Positions 1 to 7,954 of a DNA stretch of 64,000 nt are shown piece by piece. The first letter of the stretch is position 1. The number at the start of each line of letters is the position of its first letter. The translations under genes and the position numbers were made by a program. The notes beneath the pieces were generated by a model. That model was not told where the DNA came from. It ran no database searches and saw only the letters and a program-made list of their open reading frames with translations. The DNA comes from Flavobacterium sp. SUN046 (GTDB lineage: Bacteria > Bacteroidota > Bacteroidia > Flavobacteriales > Flavobacteriaceae), in assembly GCF_028867965.1 (NCBI RefSeq), contig NZ_JAPQNT010000001.1, forward strand, positions 372,001 to 436,000, in the 5' to 3' direction.

Positions 1-675
1 GAAAATGAAAACAAAATCAACTTTTTATTAGGTCGTTTTCCGCAACCAATTGTTAGAGATAAAGCAGTTTTTGAAAGTCAAGTGCCTCAACAAATTCAAT
101 CTGGAATTCCTTCACAAATGTTGGTGAATCGTCCTGATATCAAACAAGCTGAATTGGAATTATTTGCATCAAAATGTGATGTTAAAGCTGCACAAGCCGA
201 ATTTTATCCATCATTTAATATTTCTGGCGGATTAGGATTTCAAGCTTTCAAACCATCTTATTTATTTACTGCGCCAGAATCGATTGCTTACTCATTACTT
301 GGAGAATTAACAGCGCCATTAATCAACAGAAATGCCATAAAAGCAGAATTCAATAAAGCAAAAGCATTTCAAGTACAAGCAATGTACAATTATCAAAAAA
401 CAATTTTAAATGGTTATGTTGAAGTTTCCAATGAATTGTCAAACATTAAAAATTTGCAACAATTGTATGATTTAAAAAACAAAGAAGTACAAGCACTGAA
501 CAGTTCGATTTCAATTTCAAATGATTTATTTAAGTCAAGCAAAGTAGATTATTTTGAAGTTTTAATGACGCAACGCGATGCGCTTTCTTCAAAACTAGAA
601 TTAATTGAAGCTAAAAAACGACAATTTAACGCTGTGATAAATGTTTACCGTGCCTTAGGTGGCGGTTGGAAATAA
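1..675 (+). CDS. Outer membrane efflux protein (TolC/NodT-type), C-terminal part
   Basis: The reading frame is open from the first base of the window, so the gene's 5' end lies outside; 224 codons remain. The visible protein is the last half of a TolC-family outer membrane channel. It has a loop with NFLLGRFPQPIVR, the family-typical stretch MLVNRPDIKQAELEL (a conserved RPDI/A motif before the second repeat), an alpha-helical section and the ending YRALGGGWK. TolC-type channels form trimers that connect an inner-membrane pump and periplasmic adaptor to the outside. The rest of the presumed RND operon must lie upstream. A strong hairpin at 729-760 ends transcription. The family call is firm; the substrate cannot be told. 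Confidence 0.88.
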   Translation, partial: ENENKINFLLGRFPQPIVRDKAVFESQVPQQIQSGIPSQMLVNRPDIKQAELELFASKCDVKAAQAEFYPSFNISGGLGFQAFKPSYLFTAPESIAYSLLGELTAPLINRNAIKAEFNKAKAFQVQAMYNYQKTILNGYVEVSNELSNIKNLQQLYDLKNKEVQALNSSISISNDLFKSSKVDYFEVLMTQRDALSSKLELIEAKKRQFNAVINVYRALGGGWK

Positions 676-728
676 TATGTTTTAAAATATAATACTTGAG
701 TATCGAGTTAGTAGTTTTTACTCAATGA

Positions 729-760
729 AAAAGGTTCTAAGTTTGCGCTTAGAACCTTTT
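729..760. terminator. Bidirectional Rho-independent terminator
   Basis: A perfect 13-bp inverted repeat (AAAAGGTTCTAAG / CTTAGAACCTTTT) encloses a 6-base loop, with A and T runs at the two ends. It sits between two convergent genes and can serve both. Confidence 0.85.
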
Positions 761-847
761 GGTATTTAGGGTTTTTATATAATTGGAATTAAAAAAAGTG
801 AAGTTTTTAGTTTTAAAATATCCGAAAAATTTAATTAATTACTTTTT

Positions 848-1657
848 TTAATGATTTTGTAAATACCAACAAATATAATCTTCAGTAATTCGATTTAAAT
901 CGAATGCTTTAAATGTAATTGACTCTTTTGGAATTATTTCACGAACAACTTCGTTTGCTAATAAATTTACAAAACCATAACTAACTATAAAATTTTTATT
1001 ATACCACTTTATAATAGGTTGTCCTATTTTATTATTAGTGTATGAAAATTCATAAGTAACACTATTTTCTTCTGAGTATAAAGTAATTCTGGCCATTTTC
1101 CAATATCCAATAACTAGCATTTGTTTAGATGATAAATTTAAAGATGAAATAAACTTATCAAATTTATCAAATTGTTTTATTGAGTCAATTACATGATTTC
1201 TATATTCACAATCAAACAGTCCGTAACAATCAATCTTATAATTCAAGCCAATTCTTCGAGCCAATTTTTTTATTTGTCTTTTGGTTGGCATATTTAATCT
1301 TGACTTTAGAAATTCAAAAGAGAAATTTTCCTTATTTGAATTTACATTAACTATTAAATCAGTAATAAGGTTTGAATCAATTTCTTTATTACGTTTCTTT
1401 ACTAATGAATCTTGACTAAATATTGTTGCTTTTTTTCGTGATTTTGACCAAAATTTTTTATACTTTAATAAAAAGAAAGTTTCGGATTCAGATTTCTCTA
1501 AAGTAAATAATTCTGACCTAGAATAAATACCGTTTTGGGGAAAACACTGATTTCCATAACCATAAAAAATCTCAATTTTTTTTATTGTATCAAGGGTTTG
1601 TCCAGAACTAATTGTTGTACAAAAGATGAAATAAAAGAGAAGTTTTTTCATTGTCAT
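848..1657 (-). CDS. Secreted protein of unknown function, paralogue of the gene at 7130-7930
   Basis: This 269-residue protein begins with a hydrophobic signal peptide ending near SSGQ and has no domain I recognise. It is clearly related to the protein encoded at 7130-7930. Shared blocks are DTIKKIEI-YG-G-QCFP near residue 22, GLFDCEYRN near residue 145, GQPI near residue 212, and a C-terminal AFD-NRIT-YI-WYL. The conserved cysteines in QCFP and in C-GLFDCEYRN suggest disulfides in the exported form. A second ATG two codons in (1651) is an equally good start. The 23 bases before the start contain GTTAGCATACATTTTT, almost the same as the upstream element of the paralogue. The function is unknown. 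Confidence 0.7.
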   Translation of the reverse strand: MTMKKLLFYFIFCTTISSGQTLDTIKKIEIFYGYGNQCFPQNGIYSRSELFTLEKSESETFFLLKYKKFWSKSRKKATIFSQDSLVKKRNKEIDSNLITDLIVNVNSNKENFSFEFLKSRLNMPTKRQIKKLARRIGLNYKIDCYGLFDCEYRNHVIDSIKQFDKFDKFISSLNLSSKQMLVIGYWKMARITLYSEENSVTYEFSYTNNKIGQPIIKWYNKNFIVSYGFVNLLANEVVREIIPKESITFKAFDLNRITEDYICWYLQNH

Positions 1658-1701
1658 GTATTCAAAAAATGTATGCTAACTTAAAACCTCAGTATCTCTA
1701 T

Positions 1702-2667
1702 CTACAAATCATTCAACATCTTAGAAATTTCATCTAATTTCGGAGTCAAAATAATTTCTATTCTTCGGTTTTTAGCTTTGCCTTCTGGTGTATCATTGCT
1801 CATTAATGGTGCAAATTCTCCACGACCAGCAGCGGTTAAATTTTGTTTATTTACGCCTTTGTTTTCTGAAAGAATATTTACAATTGCAGTAGCCCTTTTA
1901 GTAGATAAATCCCAGTTACTTTCAATTCCGCCACCAAGATTACCCATAATTTTATCGTCATCAGTATGACCTTCAATTAGTACTGATAAATCTGGATTTT
2001 GTGCTAAAACTTTTCCAACCTCAACAACAGCGGTTTTTCCTTCTGCTCCTACGGCCCAACTTCCTGTTTGAAACAACAATTTGTTTTCCATAGAAACATA
2101 AACTTTTCCGTCTTTTTCATGAACTGTTAATCCTTTGCCGTCGAACGCTTTTAGCGATTTCATCAAGGTTTCTTTTAACTTTTTCATGCTGGCATCTTTA
2201 GCAGCAATATAAGATTCTAATTCGCTTAATCGTTTTGAACTTGCATCTAAATCGGCTTTCAATTTATTCAATCGGTCTTGTTCAGCAGCTAGCGATTTTT
2301 CTTTGGCTTCTAATTGTGCTAATAATTCACGATTTTTATTAATGTTCGAAGTTAATGCATCGTTACTGTCTTTTTCTAAAGCATTGTATGAAGCTTGAAG
2401 TGTTTTAAAACTTTTATCTTTAGCTGCATAATCAGCAACAAGTTTATCATGTTCCGCTTTTAATTTATCATAATCGGCTTTCAATTTAGCACCATCAAGT
2501 TCTAATTGATTTTTAGTTTTATTCAAGCCTTCATTGTCATCAGCCAACTTTCGGTTTTCTTTTTTTAAATCGGCAAATTTATTTTCTAAATCATTGTATA
2601 TTTTTTTAGAAACACAAGATGAAGAAAGTGCCAATACTAATAATCCTAGGGAAATCTTTTTAATCAT
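1702..2667 (-). CDS. OmpA-family peptidoglycan-associated lipoprotein
   Basis: The protein has a lipoprotein signal (MIKKISLGLLVLALSSSC, lipidated Cys near residue 18). A long charged coiled coil follows (about residues 25-170), then a C-terminal OmpA/MotB domain (about 200-315). The OmpA domain shows IEGHTDDDKI, NWDLSTKRA and NRRIEIIL, the residues that grip diaminopimelate in peptidoglycan. It likely tethers the outer membrane to the wall. I place the start at 2667 rather than the in-frame ATG at 2694, because the shorter form begins directly with the signal peptide. A TAATTTTG promoter element also lies 24 bp upstream of 2667, at 2692-2699. It is transcribed alone, with exonuclease III upstream in the same direction. 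Confidence 0.9.
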   Translation of the reverse strand: MIKKISLGLLVLALSSSCVSKKIYNDLENKFADLKKENRKLADDNEGLNKTKNQLELDGAKLKADYDKLKAEHDKLVADYAAKDKSFKTLQASYNALEKDSNDALTSNINKNRELLAQLEAKEKSLAAEQDRLNKLKADLDASSKRLSELESYIAAKDASMKKLKETLMKSLKAFDGKGLTVHEKDGKVYVSMENKLLFQTGSWAVGAEGKTAVVEVGKVLAQNPDLSVLIEGHTDDDKIMGNLGGGIESNWDLSTKRATAIVNILSENKGVNKQNLTAAGRGEFAPLMSNDTPEGKAKNRRIEIILTPKLDEISKMLNDL

Positions 2668-2691
2668 TTTTTTATATTTATGGAATTGACC

Positions 2692-2699
2692 CAAAATTA
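2692..2699 (-). promoter_or_regulatory. -7 promoter element TAATTTTG of the OmpA gene
   Basis: On the minus strand this matches the Bacteroidetes -7 consensus TANNTTTG, 24 bp before the chosen start. I see no clear -33 TTTG at the standard spacing. Confidence 0.4.
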
Positions 2700-2765
2700 A
2701 ACCATCAAAATGGTAGTTTATCTATTAAAAAATAGTGTTATTGACATTGTTATTAACAAAAAACA

Positions 2766-3527
2766 CTAATCAATTTCAACCACAATTGGGCAATGATCCG
2801 AATGTTTAGCTTCAGGCAAAATTACCGCTCTAGTCATTCTGTCTTTTAAGTTTTCAGATACTAAATTATAATCTATTCGCCAACCTTTATTGTTTCCGCG
2901 TGCTCCAGCTCGGTAACTCCACCAAGAATAATTGTGCGGTTCTTTATTAAAATGACGAAAACTATCAATAAAACCTGATTTCATAAAACCATCCAACCAA
3001 GAGCGTTCTTCGGGTAAAAATCCCGAAACAGTTTTATTTCTAATTGGATCATGAATATCGATTGCTTCGTGACAAATGTTGTAATCGCCACAAATTACCA
3101 AATTCGGAATTTCATTTTTTAAAGCGTTTACATAATTTTGAAAATCATCCATATATTTAAATTTATGGTCCAATCGATCAAAATTAGTTCCCGATGGCAA
3201 ATACAAACTCATAACTGAAATAGAATCAAAATCGGCACGAATATTTCTTCCTTCAAAATCCATGTGTGCTATTCCAGTTCCATAAACTATTTTTTGGGGT
3301 TCGATTTTAGACAAAATTGCAACACCAGAATATCCTTTTTTGTTAGCCGAAAAATAATATTGATACGGATAACCTGCTGCTGTGATATCTTGAGTTGGAA
3401 TTTGATCTTCCGTAGCTTTAATTTCTTGAAGACAAATAACATCGGGATTGGCTTGTTGCAACCAATCTAAAAACCCTTTAGTAATTGCTGCACGAATACC
3501 ATTTACATTGTAGGATATGATTCTCAT
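2766..3527 (-). CDS. xth: Exodeoxyribonuclease III
   Basis: This 253-residue protein is a full-length ExoIII/AP endonuclease of the EEP fold, acting on abasic sites and 3' ends in base excision repair. Visible motifs, in order, are the start MRIISYNVNGIRAA, the metal-binding LQEIKA, the central GDYNICHEAIDI, the RIDYNLVS block and the terminal catalytic SDHCPI. The length matches the family. A promoter on the minus strand, TTTG-N18-TATTTTTG (3548-3577), lies 20 bp before the ATG. It appears to be a single-gene unit. Confidence 0.95.
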   Translation of the reverse strand: MRIISYNVNGIRAAITKGFLDWLQQANPDVICLQEIKATEDQIPTQDITAAGYPYQYYFSANKKGYSGVAILSKIEPQKIVYGTGIAHMDFEGRNIRADFDSISVMSLYLPSGTNFDRLDHKFKYMDDFQNYVNALKNEIPNLVICGDYNICHEAIDIHDPIRNKTVSGFLPEERSWLDGFMKSGFIDSFRHFNKEPHNYSWWSYRAGARGNNKGWRIDYNLVSENLKDRMTRAVILPEAKHSDHCPIVVEID

Positions 3528-3547
3528 AGTTAGTTTTTATAGTTTTT

Positions 3548-3577
3548 CAAAAATAGTTAAAATGACTCAAAATCAAA
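3548..3577 (-). promoter_or_regulatory. Bacteroidetes-type promoter of xth
   Basis: On the minus strand, TTTG (3577-3574), an 18-bp spacer and TATTTTTG (3555-3548) match the TTTG/TANNTTTG housekeeping consensus, 20 bp before the start codon. Confidence 0.6.
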
Positions 3578-3657
3578 ACCTAAGCCAGTAATTATAATAA
3601 ATGTTTAACAACACATTCGATTTCGTCATTTTTTAGAGGTAAATTCGTAAGAATTAG

Positions 3658-3665
3658 TATCTTTG
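3658..3665 (+). promoter_or_regulatory. -7 element TATCTTTG before the bifunctional acyltransferase gene
   Basis: It matches TANNTTTG 25 bp before the ATG at 3691. A -33 box at the usual spacing is not clear. Confidence 0.4.
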
Positions 3666-3690
3666 TTACTCGCTCAAAAACAAAAAATAA

Positions 3691-5496
3691 ATGGGTTTAG
3701 TAACTGCAAAAGAAGTTGCAAAAGCAATAAATGCTGATAAATACGGTGTATTCGGAACTTTTTCTGGATGGTTACTCATGAAAGTTCTTAAAATATCTAC
3801 ACTTAATAAAATTTATGACCGAAACAAACATTTAAAAGATGTTGAGTTCTTAAATGCTATTTTGGATGAGTTTCAAATTAAGTTTGAAATACCCGAAGAA
3901 GATTTAAAACGATTACCTAAAGATGGCGCTTATATTACAATTTCCAATCATCCGCTTGGAGGAATTGACGGAATTTTGTTATTGAAATTAATGCTTGAAA
4001 GAGAACCTAATTTTAAGATTATTGCTAATTTTCTTCTTCATAGAATTGAACCTATGAAGCCTTATATTATGCCGGTGAATCCATTTGAAAATCACAAAGA
4101 CGCCAAGTCAAGTGTGATTGGAATAAAAGAAACTTTACGCCATTTAAGTGACGGAAAACCTTTAGGAATGTTTCCTGCAGGAGAAGTATCTACCTACAAA
4201 GACGGCAAACTAGTAGTTGACAAAACTTGGGAGGAAGGTGCTATTAAAGTAATAAGAAAAGCTCAAGTTCCTGTAGTTCCAATTTATTTTCATGCTAAAA
4301 ACAGTCGTTTGTTTTACTTACTTTCTAAAATAAATGACACTTTGCGAACTGCTAAATTACCATCGGAATTATTGACTCAAAAAGATCGAATAATTAAGGT
4401 TCGAATTGGCAAAGCAATTTCTATTGCTGAACAAAATGAACATGAATCAATTGAAGACTATTCAGAATTTTTAAGGAAAAAAACCTACATGTTGGCGAAT
4501 TCTTTTAATAATGAAAACAAACTGATTAATGTTTCTAACTTTCCTAATTTAAAAGCAACTAAAAGTCCTAAAAAAATTGTTACGCCTGCCAATCAAGAGA
4601 AAATGATTGTTGAGGTTAATAAACTAAGAGATACTGATTGCCGATTATTACAGAGCAAAAATTATGAAGTTTTTTTTACTGAGGCGATTAAAATTCCAAA
4701 TGTATTACATGAAATTGGCCGTTTGCGTGAAGTGACTTTTAGAGAAGTTGGTGAAGGCACTAATGAATCTATAGATTTAGACAAATACGATCAATATTAC
4801 CATCACATGTTTCTTTGGGACGATGAAACCAAGCAAATTGCTGGAGCTTACCGAATGGGATTGGGTTCAGAGATTTATCCAAAATATGGCATGGATGGAT
4901 TTTACCTTAATGATTTATTTCGTTTTGAAAGTGAATTGCATGAGATGATGCACAATTCTATCGAAATGGGTCGCGCTTTTATCATTAAAGATTACCAACA
5001 AAAACCAATGCCTTTGTTTTTACTTTGGCGTGGAATTATTCACACTACTTTACGTTATCCTGAACATAAGTATTTACTTGGCGGAGTAAGTATTAGTAAT
5101 CAATTTACCGATTTTTCTAAATCGCTAATGATTGAATTCATGAAATCCAATTATTACGATCCTTACATTGCGCAATATGTGCATCCAAAAAAAGAATTCA
5201 AAGTCAAACTAAAAGATGCTGACAAAGATTTTATTTTTGATGAAGCTGAAGCCGATTTGAACAAATTTGATAAAATAATTGATGAATTAGAACCCGGAAA
5301 TCTTCGTTTACCTGTTCTTATTAAAAAATACATCAAACAAAATGCCCGACTTGTTGCTTTTAATGTTGATCCGTTATTCAACAATGCTATTGATGGCTTA
5401 ATGTATATTCGAATTGCGGATATTCCTGAAAGCACAATGAAACCTGTTATGGAAGAATTTCAAGCTGAATTGGAGCGTAAGTTGGGTGAGAAATAG
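3691..5496 (+). CDS. Bifunctional PlsC-like plus GNAT-type acyltransferase (OlsF-like, aminolipid synthesis)
   Basis: The 601-residue protein has two acyltransferase halves. The N-terminal half (about 1-290) is a PlsC-type O-acyltransferase, with NHPLGGIDG near residue 86 in place of the usual NHX4D, and FPAGEVS near residue 163 in place of FPEGTRS. The C-terminal half (about 320-590) is a GNAT-fold N-acyltransferase like OlsB/hemolysin, with LREVTFREVGEG, AGAYRMGLG and a conserved EMGRAFI. This order is that of OlsF, which makes ornithine lipids from ornithine and two acyl donors; related fusions make glycine lipids. The amino acid used here cannot be read from sequence. The stop codon is directly followed by the palindromic repeat array. 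Confidence 0.8.
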   Translation: MGLVTAKEVAKAINADKYGVFGTFSGWLLMKVLKISTLNKIYDRNKHLKDVEFLNAILDEFQIKFEIPEEDLKRLPKDGAYITISNHPLGGIDGILLLKLMLEREPNFKIIANFLLHRIEPMKPYIMPVNPFENHKDAKSSVIGIKETLRHLSDGKPLGMFPAGEVSTYKDGKLVVDKTWEEGAIKVIRKAQVPVVPIYFHAKNSRLFYLLSKINDTLRTAKLPSELLTQKDRIIKVRIGKAISIAEQNEHESIEDYSEFLRKKTYMLANSFNNENKLINVSNFPNLKATKSPKKIVTPANQEKMIVEVNKLRDTDCRLLQSKNYEVFFTEAIKIPNVLHEIGRLREVTFREVGEGTNESIDLDKYDQYYHHMFLWDDETKQIAGAYRMGLGSEIYPKYGMDGFYLNDLFRFESELHEMMHNSIEMGRAFIIKDYQQKPMPLFLLWRGIIHTTLRYPEHKYLLGGVSISNQFTDFSKSLMIEFMKSNYYDPYIAQYVHPKKEFKVKLKDADKDFIFDEAEADLNKFDKIIDELEPGNLRLPVLIKKYIKQNARLVAFNVDPLFNNAIDGLMYIRIADIPESTMKPVMEEFQAELERKLGEK

Positions 5497-6058
5497 GTCT
5501 TCGACTGGCTCAGACTGACAGTTGTTTTCAGAATTGTTTTTTGTAATAGATTATATGAATTTTATACTACTATCAATTAGTAGCACGTTGTCACACTGAG
5601 CTTGTCGAAGTGCTCTTAAATTAATAACATGAAATCTTATTTTGTTTACATATTAAAATGTAGTGATAATTCTTATTATACAGGATTTACAAATAATCTC
5701 GAAAGAAGACTTCAAGAACATCATTCTGGAAGAAATAAAGATTGTTATACTTTCGATAAAAGACCTATTGAATTAATGTGGTTTGAAACATTTAATGATG
5801 TATTAGATGCGATTGCTATCGAAAAGAAAATTAAAGGTTGGACAAGAATAAAAAAAGAAGCATTAATTGCTGAAGATTGGGATAAACTTGTTTTATTTTC
5901 TAAAAATTATACAGAATTTGGAAAACCTCAACCATAAAAGTCTTCGACAGTCTCAGACTGACAGTTGTTTTCAGAATTGTTTTTTGTAGTAGATTATATG
6001 AATTTTATACTACTATCAATTAGTAGCACATTGTCATACTGAGCTTGTCGAAGTGCTC
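5497..6058 (+). mobile_element. Repeat-flanked GIY-YIG unit, copy 1
   Basis: The unit is a 119-bp palindromic repeat (5497-5615), a 13-bp leader, the nuclease gene (5629-5937) and a second direct copy of the repeat (5940-6058). The 5' repeat begins immediately after the stop codon of the acyltransferase gene. Calling it a mobile element is inference from its structure; no target duplication was established. Confidence 0.55.
5629..5937 (+). CDS. GIY-YIG nuclease family protein, copy 1
   Basis: This 102-residue single-domain protein of the UPF0213/YhbQ-like GIY-YIG group has the two-strand signature YFVYILKCSDNSYYTGFT (VYI and YTG equivalent to GIY and YIG). The helix NNLERRLQEH carries the usual catalytic arginine, and IEKKIKGWTR carries the usual metal-binding glutamate. 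The fold cuts DNA in homing enzymes, UvrC and some transposition systems; stand-alone small members are poorly characterised. By eye the gene is base-for-base identical to the one at 6201-6509. It lies between two direct copies of a palindromic repeat, which points to a role tied to those repeats. Confidence 0.9.
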   Translation: MKSYFVYILKCSDNSYYTGFTNNLERRLQEHHSGRNKDCYTFDKRPIELMWFETFNDVLDAIAIEKKIKGWTRIKKEALIAEDWDKLVLFSKNYTEFGKPQP

Positions 6059-6068
6059 GCTTAAAAAA

Positions 6069-6630
6069 GTCTTCGACAAGCTCAGACTCACATTTGTTTT
6101 CAGAATTGTTTTTTGTAGTAGATTATATGAATTTTATACTACTATCAATTAGTAGCACGTTGTCACACTGAGCTTGTCGAAGTGCTCTTAAATTAATAAC
6201 ATGAAATCTTATTTTGTTTACATATTAAAATGTAGTGATAATTCTTATTATACAGGATTTACAAATAATCTCGAAAGAAGACTTCAAGAACATCATTCTG
6301 GAAGAAATAAAGATTGTTATACTTTCGATAAAAGACCTATTGAATTAATGTGGTTTGAAACATTTAATGATGTATTAGATGCGATTGCTATCGAAAAGAA
6401 AATTAAAGGTTGGACAAGAATAAAAAAAGAAGCATTAATTGCTGAAGATTGGGATAAACTTGTTTTATTTTCTAAAAATTATACAGAATTTGGAAAACCT
6501 CAACCATAAAAGTCTTCGACAGTCTCAGACTGACAGTTGTTTTCAGAATTGTTTTTTGTAGTAGATTATATGACTTTTATACTACTATCAATTAGTAGCA
6601 CATTGTCACACTGAGCTTGTCGAAGTGCTC
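6069..6630 (+). mobile_element. Repeat-flanked GIY-YIG unit, copy 2
   Basis: It repeats the organisation of 5497-6058 with the same spacing: repeat 6069-6187, nuclease gene 6201-6509, repeat 6512-6630. The 5' repeats of the two units differ at five positions and the 3' repeats at two, while the gene between them is unchanged. Confidence 0.55.
6201..6509 (+). CDS. GIY-YIG nuclease family protein, copy 2
   Basis: The 309-bp gene is identical to 5629-5937 and encodes the same 102 residues with an intact GIY-YIG core. The shared 13-base leader (TTAAATTAATAAC) before each ATG is also identical. Because both copies are open and unmutated, either the duplication is very recent or the sequence is held constant by selection or gene conversion. 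Its 3' flank runs into four consecutive palindromic repeats. Confidence 0.9.
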   Translation: MKSYFVYILKCSDNSYYTGFTNNLERRLQEHHSGRNKDCYTFDKRPIELMWFETFNDVLDAIAIEKKIKGWTRIKKEALIAEDWDKLVLFSKNYTEFGKPQP

Positions 6631-6640
6631 GCTTAAAAAA

Positions 6641-6759
6641 GTCTTCGACAAGCTCAGACTGACAGTTGTTTTCAGAATTGTTTTTTGTAATAGATTATAT
6701 GACTTTTATACTACTATCAATTAGTAGCACGTTGTCATACTTAGCCTATCGAAGTGCTC
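6641..6759. repeat. 119-bp palindromic repeat without gene
   Basis: Full-length unit of the array, spaced 129 bp from its neighbours. The 3' arm reads ACTTAGCCTATCGAAGTG, a variant shared with the next copy. Confidence 0.85.
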
Positions 6760-6769
6760 GCTTAAAAAA

Positions 6770-6888
6770 GTCTTCGACAAGCTCAGACTGACAGTCGTTT
6801 TCAGAATTGTTTTTTGTAGTAGATTATATGAATTTTATACTACTATCAATTAGTAGCACATTGTCATACTTAGCCTATCGAAGTGCTC
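6770..6888. repeat. 119-bp palindromic repeat without gene
   Basis: Full-length unit with the same altered 3' arm (ACTTAGCCTATCGAAGTG) as the copy at 6641-6759, so these two probably arose by local tandem duplication. Confidence 0.85.
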
Positions 6889-6898
6889 ACTTAAAAAA

Positions 6899-6996
6899 GT
6901 CTTCGACAAGCTCAGACTGACAGTCGTTTTCAGGATTGTTTTTTGTAGTAGATTATATGAATTTTATACTACTATCAATTAGTAGCACATTATCAC
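6899..6996. repeat. Truncated last unit of the palindromic array
   Basis: It matches the 119-bp unit up to the beginning of the 3' arm (CACATTATCAC), then changes abruptly to unrelated sequence (GTTTCTCGGCTTCACGATG). This marks one edge of the array. Confidence 0.8.
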
Positions 6997-7002
6997 GTTT
7001 CT

Positions 7003-7127
7003 CGGCTTCACGATGTTGCGGACTTTGTAACCGCGTATTTTCTATTACTACTTAATTTCTTGCGAAAAGATAAACATAATTTTTAGCAATTTATCCGCAA
7101 TCTCGTGAAACCTATGTTAGCAGACGT
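7003..7127. repeat. Long imperfect inverted repeat downstream of the 7130-7930 gene
   Basis: The stretches TTCACGATGTTGCGGA (7007-7022) and TCCGCAATCTCGTGAA (7094-7109) are near-complementary arms about 70 bp apart. Next to them GTTAGCAGACGTTTT (7116-7130) mirrors AAAATGTCTGCTAAC (7942-7956) on the other side of the neighbouring gene. The structure resembles recombination sites around gene cassettes, but it does not fit the integron attC consensus. Confidence 0.5.
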
Positions 7128-7129
7128 TT

Positions 7130-7930
7130 TCAATTCTCTAGGTACCAGCGTATATATTCATTTGTTATTTTATTAAAATCAAAAGCGTCGTAGGTGATAG
7201 TATTTTTAGGAATTAATTCTCTTATTTTTTCATTTGCTATAAGATTGACAGATATTGAACTTAAAATATATTTTTGGTTATAGGTTTTTTCTATTGGTTG
7301 ACCAATCACATTGTTGACAAACGAAAAATTATAAGATATAACATTATTTTGAGAGGTGATGGTAATTCTAGCTAAATTTTGATAACCAATATGCAACATT
7401 GGATGATTTGTTAGATTCATCTTATCAACAAAATTGTTGAAATGGACGAATTTTTTTATAGAATCAATTGTCTCATTTCTATATTCGCAATCAAATAATC
7501 CATCACATTCAATCGCATACGAGCGATCTAATTCTTTAGCTAATTTCTTAATTCTGTGAGTTGTTGGCTTATTAATTTTTGAACTTAGAAAGTTATAAGA
7601 AAAATTCTGCTTGTCAGTGTTTAGACTTATTATTAAGTCTGATAATACTTTTGAATCGCATTTTTTGTTAATGTTTGTTACAGAAGAATCTTTGCTAAAA
7701 ACTGTTGCGTTTTGTTCTGAAATGTGCCAAACTTTATGAAGCGTAACCAATTCAAAATTGCCGTCATTGTTTTTTTCAAAAGTAAATTTTTCTGATTTTG
7801 CATAAATTCCATCTTTAGGAAAACACTGTGCGCCAATTCCATAATAGATTTCTATTTTCTTGATAGTATCTAACGTTTGCCCAAATACAATATTTGCGTA
7901 CAAAAACAAAAAAAGTAGTATTTTATTCAT
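7130..7930 (-). CDS. Secreted protein of unknown function, paralogue of the gene at 848-1657
   Basis: The 266-residue protein has a signal peptide (MNKILLFLFLYANIVFG). It shares blocks with the 848-1657 product along its whole length: DTIKKIEIYYGIGAQCFP, CDGLFDCEYRNETIDSIK, NNVIGQPIEK and a C-terminal ITNEYIRWYLEN. I recognise no catalytic motif. The gene is bracketed by a 15-bp-arm inverted repeat with one mismatch (7116-7130 and 7942-7956), one arm 11 bp from the start codon and the other abutting the stop. Together with the array next to it, this suggests arrival as a discrete insertion. The function is unknown. Confidence 0.7.
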   Translation of the reverse strand: MNKILLFLFLYANIVFGQTLDTIKKIEIYYGIGAQCFPKDGIYAKSEKFTFEKNNDGNFELVTLHKVWHISEQNATVFSKDSSVTNINKKCDSKVLSDLIISLNTDKQNFSYNFLSSKINKPTTHRIKKLAKELDRSYAIECDGLFDCEYRNETIDSIKKFVHFNNFVDKMNLTNHPMLHIGYQNLARITITSQNNVISYNFSFVNNVIGQPIEKTYNQKYILSSISVNLIANEKIRELIPKNTITYDAFDFNKITNEYIRWYLEN

Positions 7931-7954
7931 AGTTCTGATTAAAAATGTCTGCTA

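Larger units (their letters stand above)
5497..6996. repeat. Tandem palindromic repeat array carrying two GIY-YIG genes
   Basis: Seven copies of a 119-bp unit start at 5497, 5940, 6069, 6512, 6641, 6770 and 6899. Adjacent copies are joined by a 10-bp spacer (GCTTAAAAAA or a variant), giving a 129-bp period. Nuclease genes sit between copies 1 and 2 and between copies 3 and 4. Each unit starts with GTCTTCGACAAGCTCAGACT and ends with the near-complement ACTGAGCTTGTCGAAGTGC. Its AT-rich core contains a second nested inverted repeat (TAGTAG, ACTACTA, TAGTAG). The block 5497-6068 is repeated at 6069-6640. The seventh unit is cut off at its 3' arm. Confidence 0.92.

Noticed and set aside
5497..6996. 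CRISPR array
   Set aside because: The period is 129 bp with near-identical units and only 10-bp constant spacers. There are no variable spacers and no cas genes.
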